Below the pieces are notes generated by a model. The model saw only the letters and a list, made by a program, of their open reading frames with translations. It was not told the DNA's origin and did not search any database. Position numbers and translations under genes: made by a program. Source: an uncultured Poribacteria bacterium (lineage in GTDB: Bacteria > Poribacteria > WGA-4E > WGA-3G). From it: DNA of 64,000 bases. Below are positions 8,643 through 16,669 of the stretch, one piece after another; positions within the stretch are counted from its first letter, which is position 1, and the number at the start of each line of letters is the position of its first letter. Location of the stretch: assembly GCA_951828515.1 (NCBI GenBank), contig OX639992.1:2520217-2584216 (forward strand). The letters run 5' to 3'.

Positions 8643-9410
8643 ATGGATATTCGACTTCTTGCACATCGAGGAGGCATGGGACGTGCTCCCGAAAACACCC
8701 TTGTTTCCTTCAGGCAGGCATTGGCGGACGGGGCGGATGGGTATGAGTGTGATGTCTGTCTCACCGAAGATAAGCAACCCGTTCTGATTCACGTTGGCTT
8801 CAACCGACACAGTATTCGGGAAGCTACAGGATGCTCCAAATCCCTCAGTGAACTTACTTGGCAAGAGGTACAGCAATTAACGATGGAGGCGTCTAATGAA
8901 CCTGTTGCCCATCTTGATGACGCGCTCCGTTTCGCACGCGAAAACCAGATGCCGTGCTTCGTTGAACCGAAGACGGACACACCAGAATTACTCCCAATCA
9001 TCGTGGAACGGATCCGTCACTTTGAAGTGGTTCACCTTGTCAATATTCTCACTTTTTATTTCCGAAGGCATCTGCTTGTAGAGGCGAAGCGTTTAGAACC
9101 AAAGTTGCAGACGAGCGCGATTCTCATTAATCCCACGGCGAATTTTCTCAAGGCAGCGACTACTATTGATGCAAACCGAATTATCTTAGGCTGGAGTGGG
9201 ATTAATCACTTCGGGCTCTATAACGCTTTCACGCGGACTGTTACGCGCCAAGTTAAGCGACTCCGAGAAAACAGCGTTGTTGTTGATGCCGGGTTTATTC
9301 AGACAGCGAAGGATGTGGCTTGGGCGGTCTCACCGCAGAAATCTGGGGGTATTGATGGTTTGTGGGTGGACGATGTGCCTTACATCAGACGGTGTCTCCA
9401 AGAGATTTAG
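8643..9410 (+). CDS. Glycerophosphodiester phosphodiesterase family protein
   Basis: 255 residues with the GDPD signature: H8-R9 (LLAHRGGMGRAPENT), E17, E35 and D37 (YECDVCLTED) and H50. GDPD enzymes hydrolyse glycerophosphodiesters to glycerol 3-phosphate and an alcohol, with a metal bound by the two acidic residues. The usual His-Asp at the second catalytic site reads H50-V51, a small deviation that may alter activity. WVDDVPYI near the C-terminus matches the end of the TIM barrel. No signal peptide, so probably cytosolic. Confidence 0.92.
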   Translation: MDIRLLAHRGGMGRAPENTLVSFRQALADGADGYECDVCLTEDKQPVLIHVGFNRHSIREATGCSKSLSELTWQEVQQLTMEASNEPVAHLDDALRFARENQMPCFVEPKTDTPELLPIIVERIRHFEVVHLVNILTFYFRRHLLVEAKRLEPKLQTSAILINPTANFLKAATTIDANRIILGWSGINHFGLYNAFTRTVTRQVKRLRENSVVVDAGFIQTAKDVAWAVSPQKSGGIDGLWVDDVPYIRRCLQEI

Positions 9411-9428
9411 CCGTGGTAGACACCTTAT

Positions 9429-9548
9429 TTGTCCCTTGAAGTTCGGCAGTGCCTGCCACGCCTTCAAGAACACTTCTTGGCAGAGGTCTTTTGCTGTCTC
9501 GCGATCACGAACCTTGCGGTAAATCAGATTGTAGATTTTTTGTTGTTC
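9429..9548 (-). pseudogene. Fragment of an ECF sigma factor (region 2)
   Basis: On the minus strand this encodes QKIYNLIYRKVRDRETAKDL followed by CQEVFLKAWQALPNFKG, a clear sigma-70 region 2 segment. Beyond it the frame continues without sigma similarity, and region 4 is absent. The preceding residues come from a heptad repeat. It is a dead remnant between the GDPD and TolC genes. Confidence 0.75.
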
Positions 9549-9552
9549 TCCT

Positions 9553-9684
9553 TGTTTATGGCTGTCGGCTGTCGGTGAAGAGGCTTTTCGTGGAATACGT
9601 CCCTCTTGCTGACTGCTGAAAGGGTTTTCGTAGAAAACCCGACCTGACGACTGACTGCTGATTGCTGATTGCTGATTGCTATTC
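9553..9684. repeat. Heptad-type repeat pair (CTGACTG / CGGCTGT)
   Basis: Tandem heptad-like units (GGCTGTCGGCTGTCGG on one side; GACTGACTGCTGATTGCTGA on the other) flank an unrelated spacer that contains GAAGAGG. Similar pairs occur at 11091, 33330, 41342, 44068, 44917, 47968, 58925 and 61758. The right end overlaps the last codons of the TolC gene. Confidence 0.75.
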
Positions 9685-11082
9685 GATCCATTGCATTGTT
9701 TCTCGGAGTTGTTCCTTTGCCTTGGCGTGATCTCGGCGTGTTTGATAAAAAACGCGTTGTGCTTCTGTAAATTGTGCTTGTGTTTGAAACGCATCGTTGT
9801 AAGTCAGATTTTGGTATCCCGGTATTTCAACCGTGACTTCATCAAGCACGCGTTCGATGGTTCGTAACCTTTGCTCAAAAATCCTGACGCGTGTCTCTTC
9901 GATCTCCATCCGTTCTTTCGCATTCGCCACCGCACGGTAATTGCGTCGTACCTCTACACGGATCGACTTCGTTATTTCGACGTACACCAACTGAAGCCTC
10001 TCAAATTCCGCGAGTTCTCGGGCACGGAGGTTCTTCGTCCTGTTTCCATCGTATAACGGAATGTTGAAGTTGAACCGCAGTTCCCAGCCATCTTGTGTTC
10101 GCGGATTTGTTTGAAAAATGCTTGACCTATCTCGCTCCCGGTCAAGTATCACCGGATCGTAGAATGCCTTTGCGTCCCATGTTTGTCCCCTGGCACCTGC
10201 ACTGGGGTTATGTTGTTCCAGCAGCACGTGAAGATCTTTGTAGCGCGCTTCAGCAGAGAGTTCAGGAAATCGGTTCCAGATTGTCTCTGCGGCGAGGCGT
10301 TCTTGACGGAGGATATCGCCAGTTAGGTCGCGTAAATCGAGGTTGTTTGAAAGTGCGAGTTCAACGGCAGTTTCGAGTGTCATATCATCGTCAGGCAGGG
10401 GTTGTGAGAGGGTAACTTCTACCAGCGGACCGAGTCCGATGAGACTGATGAGTTCCGCAGTGTCAACGTCAAGCCGTCGTTGAAGTTCGTTAATGGCAAG
10501 TTGCTGCTCCGACAACTCAAGTTCGGTATTGAGACGACTGAGGAAAGGTATCCGTTTTTCTGCGTGCTTAATTTGGGTGCCTTTCAGTTTTTTATTGAGT
10601 TCCATTTCAATCGCGCGACGTTCCTGAATTTCTTCCTGTGTGAGGATGATATTGTTCCAGAGATTCCGAACGGCGTGAACGCTTTGCTTTTTTGCGCGTT
10701 CATATTCAATTTCTGATTTGCGGACATCCTCCTGCGCGGTGTCGAGACTTTCGGGGATTTCGCCAAATTGTGCGAGGAGCATACTTGCCTGTGCGCGAGT
10801 GATATAGTCTCTGTCATCGATATCGCCATCTTTTTGGCGTTGATATTCGCCGGTGAGTCCGACCTGTGGTAGGTAAATGGCTTTGGACACACGGAGGTTT
10901 GCCTTGGTGCGTTCTACCACTTTTTCCGCTTGTTTCACCGCTTCGTTATTCTGTAGAGCCAGTTCGATGGCGCGTGCTGGCTGAAGTACTACCAGTCGCT
11001 GGGCTGAAATGGTGTTCCCGATAGTAAAAAATAGGCAGATCGCTAATATTTTTCTTAACCTCTTGTTCACTACAATCTCCAT
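9679..11082 (-). CDS. TolC family outer-membrane efflux protein
   Basis: 467 residues. The signal peptide (KRLRKILAICLFFTIGNTISAQ) is followed by LQPARAIELALQNN, the classic first helix of a TolC protomer. The architecture repeats at about residue 225 (ETAVELALSNNLDLRDL). Long coiled-coil helices (ETRVRIFEQRLRTIERVLDE) match the periplasmic channel. It should form an outer-membrane exit duct. It lies downstream of the NEW3-domain protein and ABC ATPase on the same strand, separated by a heptad repeat (11091-11205). A type I-like export or efflux set is plausible. Confidence 0.93.
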   Translation of the reverse strand: MEIVVNKRLRKILAICLFFTIGNTISAQRLVVLQPARAIELALQNNEAVKQAEKVVERTKANLRVSKAIYLPQVGLTGEYQRQKDGDIDDRDYITRAQASMLLAQFGEIPESLDTAQEDVRKSEIEYERAKKQSVHAVRNLWNNIILTQEEIQERRAIEMELNKKLKGTQIKHAEKRIPFLSRLNTELELSEQQLAINELQRRLDVDTAELISLIGLGPLVEVTLSQPLPDDDMTLETAVELALSNNLDLRDLTGDILRQERLAAETIWNRFPELSAEARYKDLHVLLEQHNPSAGARGQTWDAKAFYDPVILDRERDRSSIFQTNPRTQDGWELRFNFNIPLYDGNRTKNLRARELAEFERLQLVYVEITKSIRVEVRRNYRAVANAKERMEIEETRVRIFEQRLRTIERVLDEVTVEIPGYQNLTYNDAFQTQAQFTEAQRVFYQTRRDHAKAKEQLRETMQWIE

Positions 11083-11090
11083 TATGTTGG

Positions 11091-11205
11091 CAGTCAGCCG
11101 TCGGAAACCGTTAGCCGTCAGTAGGGCATGTAGCGATTACAATCGTTTTCCCTTCGCCACAATGCCCTCTTTACCGATCGCTGATAGCGAAGCGGGCTGA
11201 TTGCT
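11091..11205. repeat. Heptad-type repeat
   Basis: GCAGTCAGCCGTCGG and GTTAGCCGTCAGT on the left and CTGATTGCTGATAACC on the right flank a spacer. It fills the gap between the TolC gene and the upstream gene, so the two may still be cotranscribed. Confidence 0.65.
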
Positions 11206-11217
11206 GATAACCATTCC

Positions 11218-13623
11218 TCAACGTCGACTGATACGGATTGTAACGATAACAATCCCAATCATCAGGAGTATCAACGCACCGAACAGCAGCGTCGTCACCG
11301 ACATCTGCGTCTGAGACTCGACTTGCACCGTTATCGATCGGTCGCGTGCCTCAAACTTACGGTTATCGACGGTGACTTCGGCGTTCAACTTCGCTTGATA
11401 TTCTCCCACGCCGATGTCCGCAGGCGGACGCAACGTCAGTTGAATCTCCTTCTCTTCGTTCCGTTCCAATGCGCCAATGACTTCGGGGATAACCGTGTAT
11501 TTCCAATCCGTGTTGACATCGACCAGCATACGGATATCAACGAGGTCTCGGGTGCCGATGTTCCTTAGCGTCGCTGTCATGTGGACCTCTTCGCCGATTT
11601 TGATCGTCTGGAACGCGTTTGGCACGAATACCTCAATTTCCGGTACACCCTTCGGAATCAACTCAAACCGCTCGACACCGCCTTGTATACTCGCAATCCT
11701 ATCGGCAGATAAATCCAATCGATTGTTGACACCGCTGAGTTCATTTGCCTCTGCTTCATCAAGCACGGCGACGTAGAACTCAAGTGTGCTGTCGAGATAG
11801 GAGGCATCCAATTCCTCCGGTAGATAAACAATCAACGACAGATTCCGCTTTGACTGTTCCTGCGTAAACTTTACCTGAGACTGCCGGGATTTTGTCTCTG
11901 GGTCTTGAAATTCAAAGGAGAGGCGGTTCAGGAGGTTAATGACACGCAACTGAAATGTATTCTCGGTTTCTGCCAACCGATCCAGCGTCAAGTCATAAGT
12001 GACGCTGCTTCCGAGATTCCCTTCCTGCGAAAAGCGCAGCGAGCTGACGTTGACCACATCCAGCGCAGACTCTTTTTGCAGATAGATGAGCCGCGTGTCG
12101 GGTTCTGCAAGTTCGGGATAATCTAACGATACCTTCAGGCTCTCTACATCCTTCTGGAGTTGGAACGTCAAGTCCACGGTTTCATTGTAACCGAGCACTG
12201 GGATTTTCTCTTCGTAGGGTTTGACGATATTCGTGTCATCGGTAACATCAAGTAAGGAGACATAAATTCCGCGGATCTCATTTGCCGCGGCAATCTCTTC
12301 AGGCGTCGCGTTGACTGGCATCGCCTCGGTTGTGGACGTGTTTTTCAGTTGGATTGTCACCATCATCTGATTGTCAACGCGAAACTTCTTCGCACTCAGG
12401 ATAGAGATGTAGCGCGTGTCCTCCTCAAGATGGATTTTGTAGGAAATATCCTCATCGAGGTATTTGAGATTAACGATGAGACTGTCCACATTCCGCCGTA
12501 GTTCAAAGTCGAGGGTTTTCTCCTGTCCGTCTTTCAGCGTTGGAATGCGGGGCTCATAGGGGTAGCCGATGATAGATTCCGTATCGTCTTTGATAGAAAC
12601 ATAGACATTGTTGATTTCTTGTGATGTGTTAGCACCTGCTTCCTCTGTCTCACCTTCCAAGGCACCGTAGGTAAGAACAACTTCCAGACGCCGCCGGTCC
12701 CCCTGTTTATAACGCCTCGCCGATATGACAGAGATGTAGGGATCCTCCTGTTTGAGGTGGATATTCTTTTGCTCCTGACGCCCCGAGTACTTCAACTCGA
12801 CGACAACATCTCGGACGTTCTCTTTTATCAGTTCAAACTCCAAAGTGACAGATTCACCCTCTCTGAGCGTCTCGATCCGTTGTTCGTAAGGTTCGGTGAT
12901 GGTCGCACCGCTTGTGCCAAAACCTTCTTGCTCTTTAATCTCGACGAAGATGTCGTCAATCTGTGCACTGATGATAATCTCTCGTCCCAGCACTTTCGAG
13001 CTTTCAACGAGCGTGACGGGCGATGAACTGTTCCGCAAGGTAATCGAGAATAATTCCCGACCATCGGCAGATTCGTAGAGTCTCGTCGTTTCAACGGTGA
13101 TGTGCCACTCATCTTGTAGCGACTCAAGCTCTACCCGTTGCAGCTCGAGTTTTGCCTGTTCATATTCATCAACAGCGCGTTCGTAAGCCTCCTCGGCTTT
13201 GTTCACTTCGGAAACGGTGACGATGTTGTCTTCTTCCATCATCATCGCCCTGAGATTTTCGAGGTCGACCTGTTTCTTGTTCATCAGCTTTTCTGCCAAT
13301 TCCATCTTCAGACGTTCGACTTCTATCAGGATTTGACGGTTCTGTTCCTCTTTCGTTTTTGGGGCGTTATCGTTAGCAGGTAGAGCCTCTTCGGATTCCG
13401 CTGCCAGTCGAATGGGCAGCAATATCCCTATCACACTCATAAAAACCAGCGCGAGCCTCAAAGACTGAAAGCGGGAATGGAAGGATGGATGGAGTATGGA
13501 TGGGAGGAGGGAAGGGAGGCAGGATGACCCCCCACCTTTCCAGTCTTCCACCCTTCCAACCAAGAATCTTCCACTCTTCCAGTCTTCCACTCTTCTCTTC
13601 CGTCTTTTCTTCCATCCATCCAT
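11218..13623 (-). CDS. Membrane-anchored extracytoplasmic protein with NEW3-like domain
   Basis: About 740-800 residues. It has a hydrophobic signal segment (LRLALVFMSVIGILLPIRLAA), a coiled coil rich in Glu/Lys/Arg (about residues 90-165), and four beta-rich modules of about 110 residues each opening with a pattern like ISVISARRY or ISILSAKKF. Near the C-terminus is a NEW3/COG1361-type module (VPNAFQTIKIGEEVHMTATL...NIGTRDL), then one transmembrane helix with an RISRR tail. Such proteins often sit beside ABC exporters; here the ATPase gene lies 29 nt upstream and TolC downstream. The start at 13623 is uncertain: the first ~45 codons are encoded by a low-complexity GGATGGA-rich repeat that may be an insertion. 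Confidence 0.85.
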   Translation of the reverse strand: MDGWKKRRKRRVEDWKSGRFLVGRVEDWKGGGSSCLPSLLPSILHPSFHSRFQSLRLALVFMSVIGILLPIRLAAESEEALPANDNAPKTKEEQNRQILIEVERLKMELAEKLMNKKQVDLENLRAMMMEEDNIVTVSEVNKAEEAYERAVDEYEQAKLELQRVELESLQDEWHITVETTRLYESADGRELFSITLRNSSSPVTLVESSKVLGREIIISAQIDDIFVEIKEQEGFGTSGATITEPYEQRIETLREGESVTLEFELIKENVRDVVVELKYSGRQEQKNIHLKQEDPYISVISARRYKQGDRRRLEVVLTYGALEGETEEAGANTSQEINNVYVSIKDDTESIIGYPYEPRIPTLKDGQEKTLDFELRRNVDSLIVNLKYLDEDISYKIHLEEDTRYISILSAKKFRVDNQMMVTIQLKNTSTTEAMPVNATPEEIAAANEIRGIYVSLLDVTDDTNIVKPYEEKIPVLGYNETVDLTFQLQKDVESLKVSLDYPELAEPDTRLIYLQKESALDVVNVSSLRFSQEGNLGSSVTYDLTLDRLAETENTFQLRVINLLNRLSFEFQDPETKSRQSQVKFTQEQSKRNLSLIVYLPEELDASYLDSTLEFYVAVLDEAEANELSGVNNRLDLSADRIASIQGGVERFELIPKGVPEIEVFVPNAFQTIKIGEEVHMTATLRNIGTRDLVDIRMLVDVNTDWKYTVIPEVIGALERNEEKEIQLTLRPPADIGVGEYQAKLNAEVTVDNRKFEARDRSITVQVESQTQMSVTTLLFGALILLMIGIVIVTIRISRR

Positions 13624-13640
13624 ATTTCTTCACCCTTCTA
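13470..13640. repeat. Strand-asymmetric purine/pyrimidine repeat block
   Basis: On the plus strand a purine-rich stretch (GGAAGGATGGATGGAG, then GGGAGGAGGGAAGGGAGG, 13477-13527) is followed by a pyrimidine-rich stretch with repeated TCTTCCACTCTTCC units up to about 13640. A similar short block occurs at 22035-22092. It lies over the N-terminal codons of the gene ending at 11218. Confidence 0.75.
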
Positions 13641-13652
13641 ACCCAGTTCGGT

Positions 13653-14378
13653 TTAGACTTCTTCAGGTTCGTATCCAGCAACATAGTGCAGGTACAACGC
13701 TTCGAGGTCTTCTGCTTGAATCTCGTCGCGTGTGAGTTCACGCTCAAGATTACCTTCCACCAGAATCCCGATCCTGTCGGCGATCTCTTTCGCGCGGAAG
13801 ATGTCGTGCGTAGACATGAAGATGGATTTGCCTTCCTCCTTTAGTTCACGGAGTAGGTGCAGGAAATCGGCACCCCCTTTCGGATCCAAACCTGATGTCG
13901 GTTCGTCAAGCAGAACAGCTTGTGCGTTCTTCATAATTGCAATGGCGATACCCAAGCGTTGACGCATCCCTTTGGAGAAGGTCTTGACGCGCCGTGTAAA
14001 GGCTTCCTCCGGTAAACCGACGCGTCCAAGCGTGGCATCGAGTTCCTCGTTGGATACCTTTTTACGTCCCCCGAGTTTTGCGAAAAAGGAGAGATTTTGC
14101 CGTGCCGTGAAGTTGCGGTAGAGTTCGACGTTCTCAGAAACGTAAGCGAGATGCTTCTTCGCTTCGAGTGGGAACTTCGGAATCTCAATGTCACCTATCA
14201 AAGCGGTGCCACTTGTGGGTTCGATAAAATTCAGCAGCATGGAGATGGTTGTGCTTTTCCCGGCACCGTTCGCGCCAAGGACAACATAGATTTCACCATC
14301 ATCTACCTTTAGGTTCAATTTGTTGACGGCTAAGACGCTGTCATTGTAAACTTTCGTGAGTTCGCGGGTTTCTAACAT
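13653..14378 (-). CDS. ABC transporter ATP-binding protein
   Basis: 241 residues, a complete ABC ATPase. Walker A is GANGAGKST (35-43), the signature FSKGMRQRLGIA, Walker B AVLLDEPTSGLD, and the switch His is in STHDI. The short length and LNLKVDDGEIYVVLG start are typical of ABC-2 type exporters and CcmA/NatA-like ATPases. It probably powers one of the nearby ABC-2 permease pairs (15086-18145 or 23276-26302), which have no ATPase of their own. An AGGAGAAC ribosome site precedes the ATG. It precedes the NEW3-domain gene closely, so they are probably one operon. Confidence 0.95.
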   Translation of the reverse strand: MLETRELTKVYNDSVLAVNKLNLKVDDGEIYVVLGANGAGKSTTISMLLNFIEPTSGTALIGDIEIPKFPLEAKKHLAYVSENVELYRNFTARQNLSFFAKLGGRKKVSNEELDATLGRVGLPEEAFTRRVKTFSKGMRQRLGIAIAIMKNAQAVLLDEPTSGLDPKGGADFLHLLRELKEEGKSIFMSTHDIFRAKEIADRIGILVEGNLERELTRDEIQAEDLEALYLHYVAGYEPEEV

Positions 14379-14454
14379 TGCTGTTCTCCTATCGTTGATT
14401 TACTTCTAAATCTATGATACCGGAAATTTAAGTCGATTTCAAGGAAACCCCTTA

Positions 14455-14676
14455 TCAGTTTCCGCTTGTGCCGGTGTGAAAGTTCTCAATAATATTGACG
14501 GAGCGGAAGGGTCCGTCCTCGCTGTGACGAAAATGTTCTGTCGTTTTCAGAAGCTTGATGCGGTCATTTACCAACTTATCAATATAAGCAGCTTTGTAAA
14601 TTTCCCAATCCTCTGTCGGTGGAATATCGAAAATGCCTGACTGCCACAGATTCGGATTGTCTTCGAGAAGTGCCAA
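14455..14676 (-). CDS. Small hypothetical ORF, possibly a remnant
   Basis: 73 codons from a TTG. Residues such as IPPTEDWEIYKAAYIDKLVNDRIKLL look protein-like and acidic/basic balanced, but no family is recognised and the start is weak. It lies between the ABC ATPase and a duplicated promoter region at 14740-14829 whose sister copy drives an intact permease gene at 26302. It may be all that is left of a gene once expressed from that promoter. Confidence 0.35.
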   Translation of the reverse strand: MALLEDNPNLWQSGIFDIPPTEDWEIYKAAYIDKLVNDRIKLLKTTEHFRHSEDGPFRSVNIIENFHTGTSGN

Positions 14677-14799
14677 AGTGTGCCGTTTTGATAGGTAGCG
14701 TGAATAATCACCGATATTCTTTTAACCTGAGAGGGATTGTATCCCTTCATTCTATTTTTTCATGTCGAGCCATCAAAAGGGATTTGCTTATATCATAGT

Positions 14800-14827
14800 G
14801 ACGCAATTTAGGGGTAGAAAGGTTGCA
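14800..14827 (-). promoter_or_regulatory. Putative ECF-type promoter P1
   Basis: On the minus strand, -35-like TGCAACC (14827-14821), a 17-nt spacer, and -10-like CGTC (14803-14800). The surrounding ~85 bp matches the region before the permease gene at 26302 (P4). Assignment to an ECF sigma factor is inference from motif form. Confidence 0.55.
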
Positions 14828-14989
14828 TAATTTTTCTTTCGTTCGCTTGTGCTTTTGTACACACTATTTATGTGGAGAAGTTTCTCAAATCGGCACACTC
14901 AGATCGGAATGGCAAGTGGCGGTTCAATCCGGGTCCTATTATTGTTTCGAAAGCGTATTAGACAATCACTATCCTTTTGTAATTATAAA

Positions 14990-15017
14990 GAGGCGGGTCA
15001 GTAGCAGAAAGGGTGCA
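14990..15017 (-). promoter_or_regulatory. Weak ECF-type promoter-like site P2
   Basis: Minus-strand TGCACCC (15017-15011), 17-nt spacer, then CCTC (14993-14990). It shares the TTATGCA...CCTTTCT context of P1, P3 and P4 but with a weaker -10. It sits just downstream of the permease gene stop, so it may be a decayed duplicate. The remaining intergenic sequence 14830-15085 shows nothing else. Confidence 0.35.
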
Positions 15018-15085
15018 TAATATAAAAAATTCAGCTTTCACTGATGGTTGATGATTTCCAACGGCTGGTGACTATTTTTTTGTGT

Positions 15086-16645
15086 TCACACCTCTGAACG
15101 GAGAAAAACCAAGAATGCTCCGCAAATGAACACGCAGAGCAGTAAAGCGAGTAACAGCATATCCACCATCCCTGCATTGAATGTGTCGCTAAAGGTAATC
15201 TTATCCTCAAAGCTTGGAAGTGCCCTCGGCGAAATCGGCTTTTCAGACATTCCCTCAGGGATGCCAATGATGTGAAGGCTCTCTGTATCAGTGCTATCGG
15301 TTTCAGTGATGAAGTTCTGGAACTGTCTGATATGGAGATGCATGCCTTCCAGGAATTGCAAGTGACGGTTCAATCCGGTGCCAGCCATCGATTCAAGAGC
15401 GTATTGGACGATTGCCGCCGGCGAGAACCGGGTCACCATCCTTGCACTCTGGACCTGCGCGAGTTGTGCTGTTAGATGCTCGCGGTTCAATCGTTCCCGA
15501 ATCTCTGCATCTTTGTTGATGAACTCAGCCTTGATGCGCAATTCCTCCGTATCTGCCTCTTGGGACTCTGCCTTCGCTATTGCTAATTTGAGCTCTTCTT
15601 CTCTCGCCTTCGCCAATGCTTCTGCCTCTTTAGGTGATGTTTTTGAGAGTTCCATGAGTTGATTAAGAAGTTGAAGTCCTTCCGATTGTTTCGCTTGTTT
15701 GTCCATGATTCGCTCGTCAAAATCTGCGTTAATCTGTGCAAGCGCGCTCCGTTTTGCCATTTCTCGTTGGTGAGCGGTCTGGACAGGGGACATCCATTTT
15801 GTGGCAAGCGTGCCGAGAGTGGAGGGCATGAAGACGACAAGTGCCACCCAGACAATCAATAGCACAACAAGACTGATCCTGCTATCTCGCGTGCCGGCGG
15901 ACACCATCAGCCCGACTGCGATGAAAATGCCAGCGTAGCCTGAAGCAATTAGCACGATCATCCCCAAACGTCCCCAGTCTGCTGCACCGAGGTGCGTCCA
16001 ACTATCAACGGAAATCACCGCCAGATTCAGCAGCACCGCAAAATAGAATGGGATGAGGACGGCTATAAGCGCACCCAAGAACTTCCCGATTAACAGCACA
16101 GGGCGCGAAATCGGATTCGCTAGACATAGTCGGAGTGTACCCCTTTCTTTTTCGCCGGAGAGCGCGTCAAACGTAAATAAAAGCGGGATGAAAGAGAGTA
16201 GATAGGTGATGATAAATACCCAGTCTATCTTTGCCGCCTGAGGACGGAGATCCCGCGCATTCGGGTTAGCGGTGGGATAGTCCAACGACCAGATGCTTTT
16301 TACCTGTCCGCTAAATCCTGCAGTTCTACTCCAAGACCCCCAATTTTTTACGCCCGACCCCGGCAGAAAATCCTCGCCACCGTCTGCGATGAAGGTTAGT
16401 GGGGACGGACGTTTGTAAAGTCTACCGGGACCTTTTTTCAGCAGTTGATAGAGTTCCGTCTCGGACTGAAATTTGTTTTGGTCGGTGGTGACTTTCTCAG
16501 AATACCGTCGGACCTTGTCTGGGTGGCTCTGAAGATGCACCACGGCGTTGGTTACCATGAGTGCCGCCAGAATAAGGGCAGTTAAGGCAAATCGCAGACT
16601 GTTGAGATGGTCAAAGAATTCCCTTTTAACAATATGTAAAATCAT
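15086..16645 (-). CDS. ABC-2 type permease (DUF3526-like), copy 1b
   Basis: 519 residues. One transmembrane helix lies at residues 20-38 (LRFALTALILAALMVTNAVVHL), then an extracytoplasmic loop and a helix block from about 145 to 290 with FDALSGEKERGTLRLCLANP, the hallmark after TM2 of ABC-2 permeases. A second long loop with a Glu/Lys-rich coiled coil follows, and a final helix ends in FLRSEV. It follows a sister permease by 24 nt, so the two probably form a heterodimeric channel. Paralogue of 23276-24802. AAGGA precedes the ATG. Uses a TGA stop. Confidence 0.92.
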   Translation of the reverse strand: MILHIVKREFFDHLNSLRFALTALILAALMVTNAVVHLQSHPDKVRRYSEKVTTDQNKFQSETELYQLLKKGPGRLYKRPSPLTFIADGGEDFLPGSGVKNWGSWSRTAGFSGQVKSIWSLDYPTANPNARDLRPQAAKIDWVFIITYLLSFIPLLFTFDALSGEKERGTLRLCLANPISRPVLLIGKFLGALIAVLIPFYFAVLLNLAVISVDSWTHLGAADWGRLGMIVLIASGYAGIFIAVGLMVSAGTRDSRISLVVLLIVWVALVVFMPSTLGTLATKWMSPVQTAHQREMAKRSALAQINADFDERIMDKQAKQSEGLQLLNQLMELSKTSPKEAEALAKAREEELKLAIAKAESQEADTEELRIKAEFINKDAEIRERLNREHLTAQLAQVQSARMVTRFSPAAIVQYALESMAGTGLNRHLQFLEGMHLHIRQFQNFITETDSTDTESLHIIGIPEGMSEKPISPRALPSFEDKITFSDTFNAGMVDMLLLALLLCVFICGAFLVFLRSEV

Positions 16646-16669
16646 TTTTTTATGTTCCTTACAACCATT

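Noticed and set aside
9330-9794. Minus-strand ORF of 154 codons as a full ECF sigma factor
   Set aside because: Only residues about 83-122 match region 2. The rest is heptad repeat, antisense TolC and antisense GDPD sequence.
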